Shown: piece by piece, positions 1 to 9,815 of the stretch
Numbering within the stretch: position 1 is the first letter of the stretch
How the letters are laid out: every line of letters begins with the position of its first letter
Assembly (NCBI GenBank): GCA_964001305.1
Contig: CAXFAI010000044.1
Span: forward strand, 62,001 to 126,000
Length of the DNA stretch: 64,000 bases
Reading direction: 5' to 3'
DNA from: CAJXMH01 sp964001305
Lineage (GTDB): Bacteria; Bacteroidota; Bacteroidia; Flavobacteriales_E; Vicingaceae
Notes under the pieces: model-generated
Told to the model about the DNA's origin: nothing
What the model saw: only the letters and a program-made list of their open reading frames with translations
The model's database searches: none
Translations under genes and position numbers: made by a program

Positions 1-1
1 G

Positions 2-790
2 TCTACCTATAACGGTGCTCCTTTTTTAAGGCAACAGCTTGATAGTATCTTAAATCAAAGCTTTGCAAACTGGCAATTGATTATTCGCGATGATGGCTCT
101 TCGGATAAAACCCAAGAAATAATAAAGGAATACGAAAGGTTGTGCCCAACTAAAATCAAGCAGGTTTTTGGTGGCCCAGGAGGAGGCTCAAGCGAAAGTT
201 TTATGGGTATGCTTGAATATGCTACTGCTCCTTACTGCATGTTTTGTGATCAAGATGACTTTTGGGAAACGGATAAAATTGAAATCAGTCTTCAAAAAAT
301 AAAGCAGTTAGAAAAAATCGATCCTATTGCTTTAGTTTTTACTGATATGGAAGTAGTTTCTGAAGATTTAAAAAAAGAATTGGGCTCTTTTTTAAGACTT
401 CAAAAATTAAATCCGAATTGGATTAACAATTCCAACAATTTGTTGGCTCAAAGTATAGCCGCAGGTTGCACTATGATTTTAAGCTGGCATTTGGTTCAAA
501 TTATTAAACCTATTAAAGCGCCTTTATTCCAACATGACCATTGGGTTTTAATCAATGCCGCTATCTATGGTGTGGTGGGATATTGTGACCAAAAAACAGT
601 AAAATACAGACAGCATAGTCACAATACCATAGGTTCTCATCGCATTAACTTTACCTATTTTTCAAAAAAAATTAGAGAGTTAAGCAAAGTAGTAGATCGT
701 TGGAAATATATTAAGTACAGCTTTAAACGTAAAGTAAATATGCTAAAGCTTTTCGTAGCTAAATTTAGAGTTAACCTCGCTCGTTTATAA
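2..790 (+). CDS. Glycosyltransferase family 2 (5' truncated by window edge)
   Basis: The reading frame is open from base 2, and its first residues, STYNGAPFL, are the usual N-terminal strand of a GT2 (GT-A fold) enzyme, so only a few residues are missing. IIRDDGSSDKT is the nucleotide-binding segment. The DxD-type metal site lies in CDQDDFW (codons about 245-265), a form common in rhamnosyl- and related transferases of surface glycans. The C-terminal 60 residues are rich in Lys, Arg and aromatics and probably lie against the membrane. It is the first visible gene of a glycan operon running to the terminator at about 6845; a Wzy-like gene starts 12 bases after its stop. The donor and acceptor sugars cannot be read from the sequence. 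Confidence 0.9.
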   Translation, partial: STYNGAPFLRQQLDSILNQSFANWQLIIRDDGSSDKTQEIIKEYERLCPTKIKQVFGGPGGGSSESFMGMLEYATAPYCMFCDQDDFWETDKIEISLQKIKQLEKIDPIALVFTDMEVVSEDLKKELGSFLRLQKLNPNWINNSNNLLAQSIAAGCTMILSWHLVQIIKPIKAPLFQHDHWVLINAAIYGVVGYCDQKTVKYRQHSHNTIGSHRINFTYFSKKIRELSKVVDRWKYIKYSFKRKVNMLKLFVAKFRVNLARL

Positions 791-802
791 TCTCTTTTTG
801 TT

Positions 803-1993
803 TTGAAACAGCTAAGACTTAAGTTCATAGGGACTCTTTTTTTCTTTCTAAATGCCATAGGATTACCTGCTCCTATTTTATTTACCAATCTACTTGCATG
901 CATAAAAGCGAAAGCATTTTTAAAATCAAAAGAGCTAAAACTGTTTGGCTTATTTGCAATAGGCAGTCTTGCGTATGGACTAGTACACTTTTGGAATGGT
1001 GTAAGTACAATCGACTATTTAAAAACAGCCATATTTATGCAGCTCATGGTATTTTCATCCCTAGTGGCTTATCGATACATAAAAGAGCATAAAGCTGAAC
1101 TAGACTCGCTTTTTCAATTCATAGCTTATTTTGGTTTTGGTTTATTTATACTGGCTCTGGTTCTTCAATATACAAGTTTAAAAGAGTGGTTTTGGATCAA
1201 TCATGACTTTTCCATTCAGGGAAGTGTGTTGAGGTATAAAGGATTAAGTTATGAGCCTTCTTTTTATGCTTTGTGTTTAGCGCCTGTTTTTATCTACTTT
1301 TTTGTAAAGTCGATTTATATCAGTTTTACCAAATCTTTATTTCCTCTTATAGCAACACTTATCCCTTTATTGGCTACCCTTTCCTTTGGTTTTTTTGGAG
1401 TGTTATCTATCGCTGCAGTTTGTATGATTGTAATCGTTTTAATCAAGTATAGGCAAATTCATAAAGTTTATATAGCAGTAGCGGTAGTGCTTGGCATTGC
1501 TTTATCCATAACGCTTTCATTTGATAATATGATTTCTAAACGAGTGGATAAAATGCTAGAAGGAAATGATACTTCCTTTAATGGAAGAGTTGCAGAATCT
1601 TATTTTTTAGCCAATGAAATGCTTCAAGATAAGTCTGTCTTCTTTGGAATAGGTTTAGGGCAAATTAAAATTCTAGGAGAAAAGCATATCCGAAATTATT
1701 ATGGATACTCAAAAGAAGAGTGGCCGGTTATGACCATTCCAAATGCTAGTGCCGAAACCTTGGCCATTTATGGCTATGTAGGCTTATTTTTAAGGCTTGC
1801 TTTACAGCTTTTTTTATTTATAAAATTGAAAGTCTATCAGAATTATTTTAGCCTTTACTTGTTTCTATTTCTTTTCATTTACCAATTAATGGGAAGTTTT
1901 ATAACCTCAACAACAGAGCTAACTTTGTGGGCATTGGTTTTTGTATTGCCTTTTAATGAACTTAATATAAAGAAAAGGGAAAGCATAAAATGA
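803..1993 (+). CDS. O-antigen ligase/polymerase-like membrane protein (Wzy/WaaL type)
   Basis: This 396-residue protein is almost entirely hydrophobic, with about ten to twelve membrane segments. It has one longer polar stretch near residues 240-310, containing FNGRVAESYF and FGIGLGQI, typical of the large periplasmic loop in Wzy and WaaL families. The start is a TTG at 803 (MKQLRLKFIG); no ATG lies near the N-terminus. It overlaps the next glycosyltransferase by four bases, which implies translational coupling. It probably polymerises repeat units or ligates the finished glycan in the periplasm. A second protein of this superfamily lies at 3087-4388, so one may be polymerase and the other ligase, but the sequence does not say which. 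Confidence 0.75.
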   Translation: MKQLRLKFIGTLFFFLNAIGLPAPILFTNLLACIKAKAFLKSKELKLFGLFAIGSLAYGLVHFWNGVSTIDYLKTAIFMQLMVFSSLVAYRYIKEHKAELDSLFQFIAYFGFGLFILALVLQYTSLKEWFWINHDFSIQGSVLRYKGLSYEPSFYALCLAPVFIYFFVKSIYISFTKSLFPLIATLIPLLATLSFGFFGVLSIAAVCMIVIVLIKYRQIHKVYIAVAVVLGIALSITLSFDNMISKRVDKMLEGNDTSFNGRVAESYFLANEMLQDKSVFFGIGLGQIKILGEKHIRNYYGYSKEEWPVMTIPNASAETLAIYGYVGLFLRLALQLFLFIKLKVYQNYFSLYLFLFLFIYQLMGSFITSTTELTLWALVFVLPFNELNIKKRESIK

Positions 1994-3069
1994 AAGTAGT
2001 TCTCATTAGCAGACCAACCTTATTTACCACCCCAGGAGGTGATACTGTTCAAATTAAGCAGACCGCTTGTGAATTAGTAAAACTTGGCGTTGAAGTAGAT
2101 ATAAAACTTGCAGATGAAGAAATCAATTATGAGAATTACGATTTACTGCATTTTTTTAACATTATACGCCCAAATGCAATAACTGCTCACGTAAAGCAAG
2201 CCAATAAGCCTTTTGTTATATCAACCATTTTTGTTGATTACTCAGAAATTGAGAAAAAAATAAGAGGAAGCTTTTTTAAAGTTCTTTCTACTCTCTTTGG
2301 CGCTGATGGAACGGATTATTTAAAAACACTAGGAAGGTTTATACTCAATGGTGAAAGTATAATTGATAGCTCTTACCTATACCGTGGGCATCAAAGTAGT
2401 ATTGAGGAGCTTTTAAATAGTTCAAGTCTGCTTTTACCAAATTCAATGAATGAGTTTTTTAGACTAAAAGAACGATATGACTTTAGAAACACCTATATCA
2501 AAGTGCCGAATGGGGTAGCCGATGTGTTTTTTGAGCAACCTTTAAAAGTGGAGAAAGAAGATATTGTTTTATGTATCGGAAGGATTGAATTTATAAAAAA
2601 TCAACTCAACTTAATAAAAGCATTGAATAAAACTGATATCCCGCTTTACATTATTGGAAAACCAGCTCCTAATCATCAGCATTATTTTGATTTATGCAAA
2701 CAGTTGGCTTCAGATAACATTCACTTTTTAGGATACTTGAATCAAGAAGAGATTATTTCATGGCTAGATCGTGCAAAAGTACATGTGCTCCCAAGTTGGT
2801 TTGAAACTACGGGATTAAGTACCATGGAAGCAATAGCAAGACAATGCAATGTGGTAATTACAAGAAAAGGAGATACCGTTGAGTACTTTGATGATTTAGC
2901 CTATTACTGTGATCCAAGTAAACCGAAGAGCATAAGAAAGGCCATTGAGAAGGCCTTGCGAAATCCAATTAATGAAAAACTCATAAATAAGGTTAAAGAA
3001 ACTTATAGATGGTCGGAAGCAGCAAAAAAAACAAAAGAAGCTTATTTGCAGGTATTAAATAAAAACTAG
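1990..3069 (+). CDS. Glycosyltransferase family 4
   Basis: A 359-residue GT-B enzyme. The N-terminal domain has the donor-side loop TPGGDTVQIKQTA (residues about 14-26). The C-terminal domain begins near VLCIGRIEFIKNQ and carries the EX7E-type signature in WFETTGLSTMEA around residues 268-280, where the two Glu residues contact the nucleotide sugar in this family. The length is normal for the family. The ATG overlaps the preceding membrane-protein gene by four bases (ATGA). It presumably adds one sugar to the lipid-linked repeat unit on the cytoplasmic face; the sugar is unknown. Confidence 0.88.
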   Translation: MKVVLISRPTLFTTPGGDTVQIKQTACELVKLGVEVDIKLADEEINYENYDLLHFFNIIRPNAITAHVKQANKPFVISTIFVDYSEIEKKIRGSFFKVLSTLFGADGTDYLKTLGRFILNGESIIDSSYLYRGHQSSIEELLNSSSLLLPNSMNEFFRLKERYDFRNTYIKVPNGVADVFFEQPLKVEKEDIVLCIGRIEFIKNQLNLIKALNKTDIPLYIIGKPAPNHQHYFDLCKQLASDNIHFLGYLNQEEIISWLDRAKVHVLPSWFETTGLSTMEAIARQCNVVITRKGDTVEYFDDLAYYCDPSKPKSIRKAIEKALRNPINEKLINKVKETYRWSEAAKKTKEAYLQVLNKN

Positions 3070-3086
3070 CTTTACCGCTGAATTTT

Positions 3087-4388
3087 ATGCTCCAGTTAAT
3101 CAAGCCATATCACCTACTTCAATTTGGAGTTTATTACATCCTTGCTAGTTTTCCTCTTACTTATCAATTTTCTAATATTGGAATAATTATATTGATTTTA
3201 GGTTGGGTATGGTCACTAGCCAAAAAAGATGAGCATGTTGGTTTTCAAAATATAAGCAAGCCTCAAAAACTGATTTTAATATCCTTTCTAGCGTTCTTTG
3301 TTTGGAATTTAATTTCGCTACTCTATGCTGAAAATGTTAGCTATGGATGGAAAAATATTGAGAGTAAACTGAGCTTTTTAATTTTTCCCTTAATTCTCTC
3401 CTCTACTCGATTAGATAGAAAAACGATACTTAACTCCATTCGAATTTATTTTTACTCCATTTTACTTTGCACGATAGTCTTACTTTCTAGGTCAATTTTG
3501 AATTATTTAAATCAAGGTGAACTACTAACGTATCATGATTTTGTAGGCCTTTTAGATTTTCATGCTGTATTCTATTCTTATTATACTTTTTTGGCCATAT
3601 TATTTGGTCTCTATCTATTTGAAAAGCAAGCATTTTATAAAATTGAGAAAAGCTTATTTATTGTTTTTGTTTCAGTCTTCTTTATCGGATTGGTATTTGC
3701 CGCCTCTAAAAATGTACTTGTTGTGAGTGCACTTACTTTTGGATTGTATTGGATGAGAGTTATCTTAAAAGGAAAGTTGTCTAAAAAACTCATTCTTGCA
3801 GGAAGTATCATTGCTTTATTCGCAGTTTTATTGATTTTGCGCATTCCTTCAGTTGAAAATCGAATTTCTGAACTTAAGAGCTTGCAAGGGATTGAAGCAA
3901 TTGAAATGGTAAAAAGTGGTGAGCTGCTTCAACATGAAAATCGGGCGAAACTGAATGGAACTTCTGTTAGGTTGCTTTTTTGGTATATTGGATTTGAGCA
4001 ACTTTCTGAACACCAAAGATGGCTTATCGGTTTAAACCCCGCTGATCGACGAGATGTTATTAATGAACGCTTTTATGAAGTTGGGTTAAACCCCTGGTTT
4101 GAGAATTACAATCTGCACAATCAATTTATCCAAATATTAGTTGAATTGGGGATCATAGGTCTTTTGATCTATCTTTTAATCCATCTTTTTCTTTTTTTGG
4201 AAGCCATAAATTCTAAAAATTGGTTGTTAGTCACTTTTCTTTCTGCATTTGTCATATTTCAAATTACGGAGTCTGTTTTAGAAAGAAACAAAGGAATTGT
4301 TTTTGTGATTTTCTTCCTGCTATTTTTACAACAACTAAATCAGCTAAAACATGAGAGTTGGCATATTGGGGACAAGGGGAATTCCTAA
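3087..4388 (+). CDS. O-antigen ligase family protein (Wzy_C/WaaL superfamily)
   Basis: A 433-residue polytopic membrane protein with about eleven to twelve hydrophobic segments. The large periplasmic loop lies around residues 255-345. The segment YNLHNQFIQILVELGIIGLL near residues 345-365 matches the conserved His-containing motif that precedes the C-terminal helices of O-antigen ligases. It begins 17 bases after the GT4 gene, and its 3' end overlaps the next gene by 38 bases. Ligation of the glycan to a lipid or protein acceptor, or polymerisation, are the likely roles. A second, only distantly similar protein of the same kind is encoded at 803-1993. Confidence 0.8.
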   Translation: MLQLIKPYHLLQFGVYYILASFPLTYQFSNIGIIILILGWVWSLAKKDEHVGFQNISKPQKLILISFLAFFVWNLISLLYAENVSYGWKNIESKLSFLIFPLILSSTRLDRKTILNSIRIYFYSILLCTIVLLSRSILNYLNQGELLTYHDFVGLLDFHAVFYSYYTFLAILFGLYLFEKQAFYKIEKSLFIVFVSVFFIGLVFAASKNVLVVSALTFGLYWMRVILKGKLSKKLILAGSIIALFAVLLILRIPSVENRISELKSLQGIEAIEMVKSGELLQHENRAKLNGTSVRLLFWYIGFEQLSEHQRWLIGLNPADRRDVINERFYEVGLNPWFENYNLHNQFIQILVELGIIGLLIYLLIHLFLFLEAINSKNWLLVTFLSAFVIFQITESVLERNKGIVFVIFFLLFLQQLNQLKHESWHIGDKGNS

Positions 4389-5457
4389 CCATTATGGAGG
4401 TTTTGAACAATTTGCAGAGTACCTTTCAATAGGCTTGGTAAATCGTGGACATGAGGTTTTTGTTTATAACAGTCACTTACATCCATTTCAAGAAAAGGTA
4501 TACAATGGGGTTAACCTAATTCACTGCTTTGATGCAGAAGATAAAATTGGAACTGCTGGTCAATTTATTTATGACCTGAATTGTATTCTTGACAGCAGAA
4601 AAAGAAAGTTTGATGTGCTGTTGCAATTGGGTTATACAAGTAGTTCTATTTGGGGTTTTTTATTGCCGAATCAAACACCGGTTTTAACCAATATGGATGG
4701 CCTGGAGTGGAAAAGAACGAAGTTTAGTAAAAAAGTACAAGCATTTTTAAAGCAAGCAGAAAAATGGGCAGTAAAAAGAAGTGATTCCTTAATTGCTGAT
4801 TCTATTGGCATACAACAATATCTCAAGGAAAAGTATAAAGTGGATTCTCATTTTATTCCTTATGGTGCAGAAGTGATTGATTCTCCTAAAGAAGAAACTT
4901 TGGTTGAATACAATCAAAATAAGTTTGACTATCACATGTTGATTGCGAGAATTGAACCCGAAAATAATATTGAAACTATTTTAGATGGCTTTACTAAATC
5001 CAACTCCCAGAAGAACTTTTTAGTAGTAGGAAAACTCAACACACCATTGGCTAAGCAATTGCTTGAAAAGTATAAATTAGATAAGCGAATTCAATTTTTA
5101 GGTGGCATTTATGATAAAGACAAATTAGATCACTTACGCTTTTATTCAGATTTGTATTTTCATGGGCACTCTGTAGGGGGAACAAATCCGAGTTTACTGG
5201 AAGCAATGGCCTCTTCGGCATACCTTGTTGCCCATCAAAATGTGTTTAATCAATCCATTTTAGAAAACGAGGCACAATACTTTAGTAATTCAGAAGAGGT
5301 TAAAAAGATAATTGAATCTGAGGTTTCAACACAAGAAAGAGAAAGATGTATAGCTTCTAATTTAACTAAAATCAGAACTATTTATTCTTGGGAAACCATT
5401 ATTTCAAGCTACGAGTCCAGATTACTTAATTTAGTTCAAGAAAAACAAAGTACCTAA
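4351..5457 (+). CDS. Glycosyltransferase with DUF1972 N-terminal domain (GT4)
   Basis: The N-terminus MRVGILGTRGIPNHYGGFEQ is the hallmark of DUF1972 glycosyltransferases, a group that includes rhamnosyltransferases such as WchF. This fixes the start at 4351 even though it overlaps the preceding gene by 38 bases. The C-terminal GT-B half has IARIEPENNIETI near residue 200 and HGHSVGGTNPSLLEAMAS near residue 270, the donor-binding region with its conserved Glu. Its stop is immediately followed by the GTG of the initiating sugar transferase, so the two are surely co-translated. It likely adds the second sugar after the WcaJ-like enzyme; the rhamnosyl specificity is only suggested by family resemblance. 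Confidence 0.87.
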   Translation: MRVGILGTRGIPNHYGGFEQFAEYLSIGLVNRGHEVFVYNSHLHPFQEKVYNGVNLIHCFDAEDKIGTAGQFIYDLNCILDSRKRKFDVLLQLGYTSSSIWGFLLPNQTPVLTNMDGLEWKRTKFSKKVQAFLKQAEKWAVKRSDSLIADSIGIQQYLKEKYKVDSHFIPYGAEVIDSPKEETLVEYNQNKFDYHMLIARIEPENNIETILDGFTKSNSQKNFLVVGKLNTPLAKQLLEKYKLDKRIQFLGGIYDKDKLDHLRFYSDLYFHGHSVGGTNPSLLEAMASSAYLVAHQNVFNQSILENEAQYFSNSEEVKKIIESEVSTQERERCIASNLTKIRTIYSWETIISSYESRLLNLVQEKQST

Positions 5458-6816
5458 GTGTATAAAAATCACGAGTACATATTAGCTCAATATCAAAAAG
5501 CAGCCGATTTCTTTGCGCTGAATCTAGCCTTTCTCATTGGTTTGGTTTTACGTTTTTGGAATGACCCTGCTTATCAATTTGGTAATAACAGTTATTTGAG
5601 TTTGTTGCTGTTCACCAATATAAGTTGGTTTTTTGTAAGCAATACGCAGAAAATTTATAAACCATCTACTTTCTCATCTAAGAATCAGTACCGTTTCGCT
5701 ATTCTGCTGGCTATTGTTATTCAGTTTTTAATTGCTGTTGCTTTCAATGGTTTAATAAAAACCTTTTACTCTCGAATCTTCATTTTGTATACGTATTTGT
5801 CATTCGCTTTTTTATTGATTCTTGCAAGAAGAATAGTTTTAAGAACATATAAAGCAAAACTGCATAAAAAGGGTAAAAAATCGGTAATTGCTTATGTTGC
5901 AAGTGGGCAAATCAAGCAGGAACTTAAGCAGTATTTCGATGAAAATTTAACTGCAGAATTTCAAGAGATAAAAGAATTATCAAGTACAAAAGGAATCACT
6001 AGCGAGTTGGAAGAAGTCTTGAAAAACAATCCAGTTTCAGAATTGTATGTTCCTTTATCACAGCTAGATGAGGTAAGTATTGAGGAAATTGCAAACTATT
6101 GTGATCAGAATTTTATACGCTTACGCATATTATTTGATTGGGGAAAACTAAGCCTTCGTCAAATTCATGCGACCAAATTGAGCCAAAATACCGTTTTTCG
6201 CATTGCAACTACTCCATTAGACGACCCTTTTCATGCCTTGGTAAAAAGGTCTTTTGATTTGATATTTACCATTTTAGCGTTTGTTTTTCTTTTTAGTTGG
6301 TTATTTCCAATATTGGCTATTGCCGTTAAATTAAGTTCAAAAGGACCAGTATTTTTTAAGCAAAAACGAAGTGGTGTTAATAACAAGGAATTTAATTGCT
6401 ATAAGTTCCGGAGTATGAAGGTTAATGAAGAAGCTGATTTAGTTCAGGCTGTGAAAGGAGATTCACGAATTACAAAGCTTGGAAGTATTCTTAGAAGAAC
6501 TAGCTTAGATGAGTTACCTCAATTTATCAATGTTTTAAAAGGTGAAATGAGCATTGTGGGTCCTAGGCCACATATGTTGAGACATACAGAAGATTATAGC
6601 AAAATTGTTGGTGGTGATTTCATGCATCGACATGCCATTAAGCCTGGAATTACTGGTTTAGCACAAGTAAAGGGCTACCGTGGTGAAATAGATGATTTAA
6701 GTTTGTTGCAAAACCGAGTTCGATTAGATCGCTTTTATGTTAACAATTGGTCTTTGTTATTAGATATCCAAATTGTTATAAAAACAGTTCTTACCGTATT
6801 TCAAGATCATAAATAA
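5458..6816 (+). CDS. Undecaprenyl-phosphate sugar phosphotransferase (WcaJ/WbaP type)
   Basis: A polyprenyl glycosylphosphotransferase of 452 residues. Four to five N-terminal membrane helices are followed by a CoA-binding-like cytoplasmic domain, a further helix (residues about 268-292) and the PF02397 catalytic domain. Visible catalytic-domain motifs are KRSFDLIF, CYKFRSM, LRRTSLDELPQFINVLKGE, MSIVGPRPH and HAIKPGITGLAQVKGYRGE. It transfers a hexose-1-phosphate to undecaprenyl phosphate, the first step of repeat-unit assembly on the inner membrane. The start is GTG, directly abutting the previous stop codon. It is the last gene of the operon, with an intrinsic terminator right behind it. 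Confidence 0.92.
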   Translation: MYKNHEYILAQYQKAADFFALNLAFLIGLVLRFWNDPAYQFGNNSYLSLLLFTNISWFFVSNTQKIYKPSTFSSKNQYRFAILLAIVIQFLIAVAFNGLIKTFYSRIFILYTYLSFAFLLILARRIVLRTYKAKLHKKGKKSVIAYVASGQIKQELKQYFDENLTAEFQEIKELSSTKGITSELEEVLKNNPVSELYVPLSQLDEVSIEEIANYCDQNFIRLRILFDWGKLSLRQIHATKLSQNTVFRIATTPLDDPFHALVKRSFDLIFTILAFVFLFSWLFPILAIAVKLSSKGPVFFKQKRSGVNNKEFNCYKFRSMKVNEEADLVQAVKGDSRITKLGSILRRTSLDELPQFINVLKGEMSIVGPRPHMLRHTEDYSKIVGGDFMHRHAIKPGITGLAQVKGYRGEIDDLSLLQNRVRLDRFYVNNWSLLLDIQIVIKTVLTVFQDHK

Positions 6817-6846
6817 AAAAGGGGCTTCGAAGCCCCTTTTTTATTT
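6814..6846. terminator. Bidirectional intrinsic terminator
   Basis: The palindrome GGGGCTTCGAAGCCCC is flanked by an A-run on the left and a T-run on the right, so it can stop transcription from both sides. It serves the plus-strand glycan operon and the minus-strand protease gene, whose stop codon lies in the T-run. Confidence 0.93.
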
Positions 6847-9667
6847 ATTTCTGGATTACAAGCTGTTTGACAATTCGACTTTCAGGAGTGGTTATTTTTA
6901 CTAAGTAAACTCCACTTTCTGAAATATCAGGATTAATAGTAATTGAACTTTTTTCATTAATGATTTCCTCATTAATTAGTCTTCCACTCAAATCAAGAAT
7001 TTTAACAGCTATATTTTCATACATTCTGCCTAGGTCTAGCACAAACTGACCAGATGTAGGATTAGGATAAATATGTATGTCTAAAACAGCTTGATTCTTA
7101 TTTATCTCATTACTGATTGTTCTGAAGTTAGGACTATTTTGTACACTTCCTTTCGTTGTAAAGTAATGTGAATTTGACCATCGTTGTGCCGTTGCCTCAT
7201 CAAATCTGCAGTAGGAACGAATTTGCCATTCATATGTAGTTCTACTTGTTAGAGAAGAAAGCCAGTAATAATCAAAGTTGGCATTTATAAAAATATTATT
7301 CCAATTCATTTGAGAGCTATCTCTATATCGGATTTCATATTTGGAAGTGTGATTTGCTGCATTCCACTTAAGTTTTGCTTGATCAGTTAAAATCCATTGT
7401 TCTGTAACTCCGCTTGGATTCGCACAATCGTTATTCAATGTTTTAAAACTACTGAATGCTTGGTCACTCCATATTCCATTACAATTGGTTTTTACAATAT
7501 ATAGATATGAGGTATTAGGATTTAATCCGTTGACTGCTAAGCTATCTGCAGCTGTGGTAAACAAAGTTTGCCATGCATTTGCTCCTGCTTCTTTGTATCT
7601 TATCAAATAGTAGACATTCGTTCCATTAACCTCTTCCCAATCTATTAATGCAGAAGTAGAGCTTAGGTATTTTGCTTTTAAGTTTGTTGGGGTAATACTT
7701 GACGGACAAGCGCCTAATCCTATAGTTAAACTACTTACATCTGTACAACCATTCGCATCTGATAAAGTTACTGTATAGGTTCCAGCGCTTAGAGAGGTAG
7801 CTTTTCTTGTAGTTTGACTGCTTGCATCATCCCATAAATAATTTATGGGTTGAGTACCTCCTCTTGACCAAGCCACTAGTTCTGCATCAGTGGCTCCTAC
7901 TGCAGAAATGTTGTTCACCATAATGATTTGTGACTTCAACTCTTCCGGCTCATTAATGAATGTACTAAGGGTATCAAAATCTCCATTATTGTCTGTTACA
8001 GTAACTAGGTAATGCCCCTCAACTAAATTATTTATACTAGCTGTTGTTTGACCACTACTCCACAAATAAGTGTAAGGAGTTTCTCCACCACTAGCTGTAA
8101 CTACAGCAGTTCCATCTGCCGCGCCTTTGCAAGAAATATCTATTAAAGAAATACTTAAACTTAAAGGAGAACTTGAGGCTGCTATATATAATGCATAGTC
8201 TTCCGTTTGTCCATATGTTGGATTATAACAAGAACCAGTAATTGTGTTACTATGCCAGTCCGAAATTACTCTAAGTCTAAGCGGAGTATTTGTTGTTGCG
8301 CCTGAAGCTGGAATATGAATCGTATCTGCATGGGTTAAACTGTTTGAAGAAGTCATTACAACTTCTCCAGCATCAAGAAAATCTCCGTCGTTATTATAGT
8401 CGATATAAACTTCAATATCTTCATTGTTCGCAGAACCTGTATTTATGCTCATTGGGTATGTTCCACCTTCAATTACTGAAATTAATTGATGATTTGTTTG
8501 ATCAACATATCCACCTTCATCCACTGTTCCATCTGAAACCACATGAACATCACTAAAGTTAAATTCATAAAGGCCAAATCCAAATCCATTATTAGTATTA
8601 GAAGTTATAGGAATGCAGCTTGCAGAAGTTAAACTACTTCCACTTGGAGCAACTGCTCCAAGTGATGTGATTAAGCTCGGTCTACTCGCTAAAATTGCAG
8701 CCCTCATTCTACTTGATTGACCCGAAGTAAAGTTAACAGCGCAGGTTTGACTGGAGTAATTCATAAAATTTGAAGTAACTCCATCAATACTATTCCCCGT
8801 GCAAGAATTGGTTCCTGTGGGGCAATTACTCGCAGCTCTTATATGTGGGTCTGTGTCAGCAACACAATCACCTACCCCTGATCCGCAACCATTGGTTGTT
8901 GAAGGGCATGTTGTGCCACTTGCGTCTCCTTCAAACGTATGGTATAAATTAAATCCATGACCAATTTCATGAACTAATGTTCTATTTCGATTATTAAAGG
9001 AGTTAACAGTGCCTGTAGTTCCAAAACAAGTATTCATAATTACTGTGCCATCAATATTTTGATTTGCTCCGGGAAAATAGGCATATCCTTGAATTCCAAA
9101 GAGTCCATCATTATCTTCAATTTCAGTGACAACCCAAATATTATAATATTGTGTGTTTGGCCATCGGCTTAGATTTTTAACGTCAATTTCATTAGCTCCT
9201 GAACCATTTCCTGCGGTTATTCCTTCGGTGGCATATAATGAAACTGAGGAGCCATCAACGCGTACAACCCCATTTGTAACATTTCCATTCGGGTCTCTTT
9301 TTGCTAAAACAAATTCAATTTCTGTATCAACACTGCTTCCTTGAAAGTTTCTATAACGAGCATTCAAGGTATCAATAGCCGATGTGATTTGCGACATTGA
9401 AATATTTGCTCCTACTCCAACTGCCTGCCCCGTATGAATGACATGCACCACGAGCGGAATTTGTAGGATGCTTCCACTTTTTGAAATTGGACTTGTTTTC
9501 TGAACATGCTGAATTAAGCTCTCATTCATTTGAATTCGACTGGCATATTCAGGGTCATTCTGTAAAAGTCTTTGATGAATAATTCCGGAAGCACATTCTT
9601 CGGTATTTTGGGCCATAAGCCCAAAAGTAAAAGCAAAGAAAAATAGTATTGCTGTTATTTTTTTCAT
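6845..9667 (-). CDS. Secreted M43-type metalloprotease with GEVED, SprB-repeat, FN3 and T9SS type A sorting domains
   Basis: A 940-residue exported protease. Residues 1-19 are a Sec signal peptide (cleavage near LMAQ). The catalytic zinc site HEIGHGFNLYH at residues 233-243 and a downstream Met-turn in SNFMNYSS are diagnostic of the pappalysin family M43. Next come a GEVED-like domain containing VYIDYNNDGDFLDAGEV, two SprB-type repeats (CKGAADGTAVVTASGG, and a second ending SDANGC), two fibronectin III-like domains, and a C-terminal type A sorting domain beginning IYPNPTSGQFVLDLG and ending KQLVIQK. The protein should therefore cross the outer membrane by the T9SS and be anchored or released. 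It stands alone as a transcription unit, with a TAnnTTTG-like element upstream. Confidence 0.93.
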   Translation of the reverse strand: MKKITAILFFFAFTFGLMAQNTEECASGIIHQRLLQNDPEYASRIQMNESLIQHVQKTSPISKSGSILQIPLVVHVIHTGQAVGVGANISMSQITSAIDTLNARYRNFQGSSVDTEIEFVLAKRDPNGNVTNGVVRVDGSSVSLYATEGITAGNGSGANEIDVKNLSRWPNTQYYNIWVVTEIEDNDGLFGIQGYAYFPGANQNIDGTVIMNTCFGTTGTVNSFNNRNRTLVHEIGHGFNLYHTFEGDASGTTCPSTTNGCGSGVGDCVADTDPHIRAASNCPTGTNSCTGNSIDGVTSNFMNYSSQTCAVNFTSGQSSRMRAAILASRPSLITSLGAVAPSGSSLTSASCIPITSNTNNGFGFGLYEFNFSDVHVVSDGTVDEGGYVDQTNHQLISVIEGGTYPMSINTGSANNEDIEVYIDYNNDGDFLDAGEVVMTSSNSLTHADTIHIPASGATTNTPLRLRVISDWHSNTITGSCYNPTYGQTEDYALYIAASSSPLSLSISLIDISCKGAADGTAVVTASGGETPYTYLWSSGQTTASINNLVEGHYLVTVTDNNGDFDTLSTFINEPEELKSQIIMVNNISAVGATDAELVAWSRGGTQPINYLWDDASSQTTRKATSLSAGTYTVTLSDANGCTDVSSLTIGLGACPSSITPTNLKAKYLSSTSALIDWEEVNGTNVYYLIRYKEAGANAWQTLFTTAADSLAVNGLNPNTSYLYIVKTNCNGIWSDQAFSSFKTLNNDCANPSGVTEQWILTDQAKLKWNAANHTSKYEIRYRDSSQMNWNNIFINANFDYYWLSSLTSRTTYEWQIRSYCRFDEATAQRWSNSHYFTTKGSVQNSPNFRTISNEINKNQAVLDIHIYPNPTSGQFVLDLGRMYENIAVKILDLSGRLINEEIINEKSSITINPDISESGVYLVKITTPESRIVKQLVIQK

Positions 9668-9696
9668 GATTTATGCATTGGTTAGTTAATAATCAA

Positions 9697-9704
9697 TAAA
9701 GGTA
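9697..9704 (-). promoter_or_regulatory. Putative -7 promoter element for the M43 protease gene
   Basis: On the minus strand the sequence reads TACCTTTA, seven of eight matches to the Bacteroidota -7 consensus TAnnTTTG, 30 bases before the ATG. No clear TTG -33 element is visible. The rest of the 148-base gap 9668-9815 shows no gene. Confidence 0.4.
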
Positions 9705-9815
9705 AAAAAGTCTTGCTTTGTTAAAAGCACTTAAAAACCACTACTAATTGACTGTATTAAATAGTCTTGATTAATTACATGGAATAAGATGACAAAATCA
9801 TCAAATTTCAGGGCC

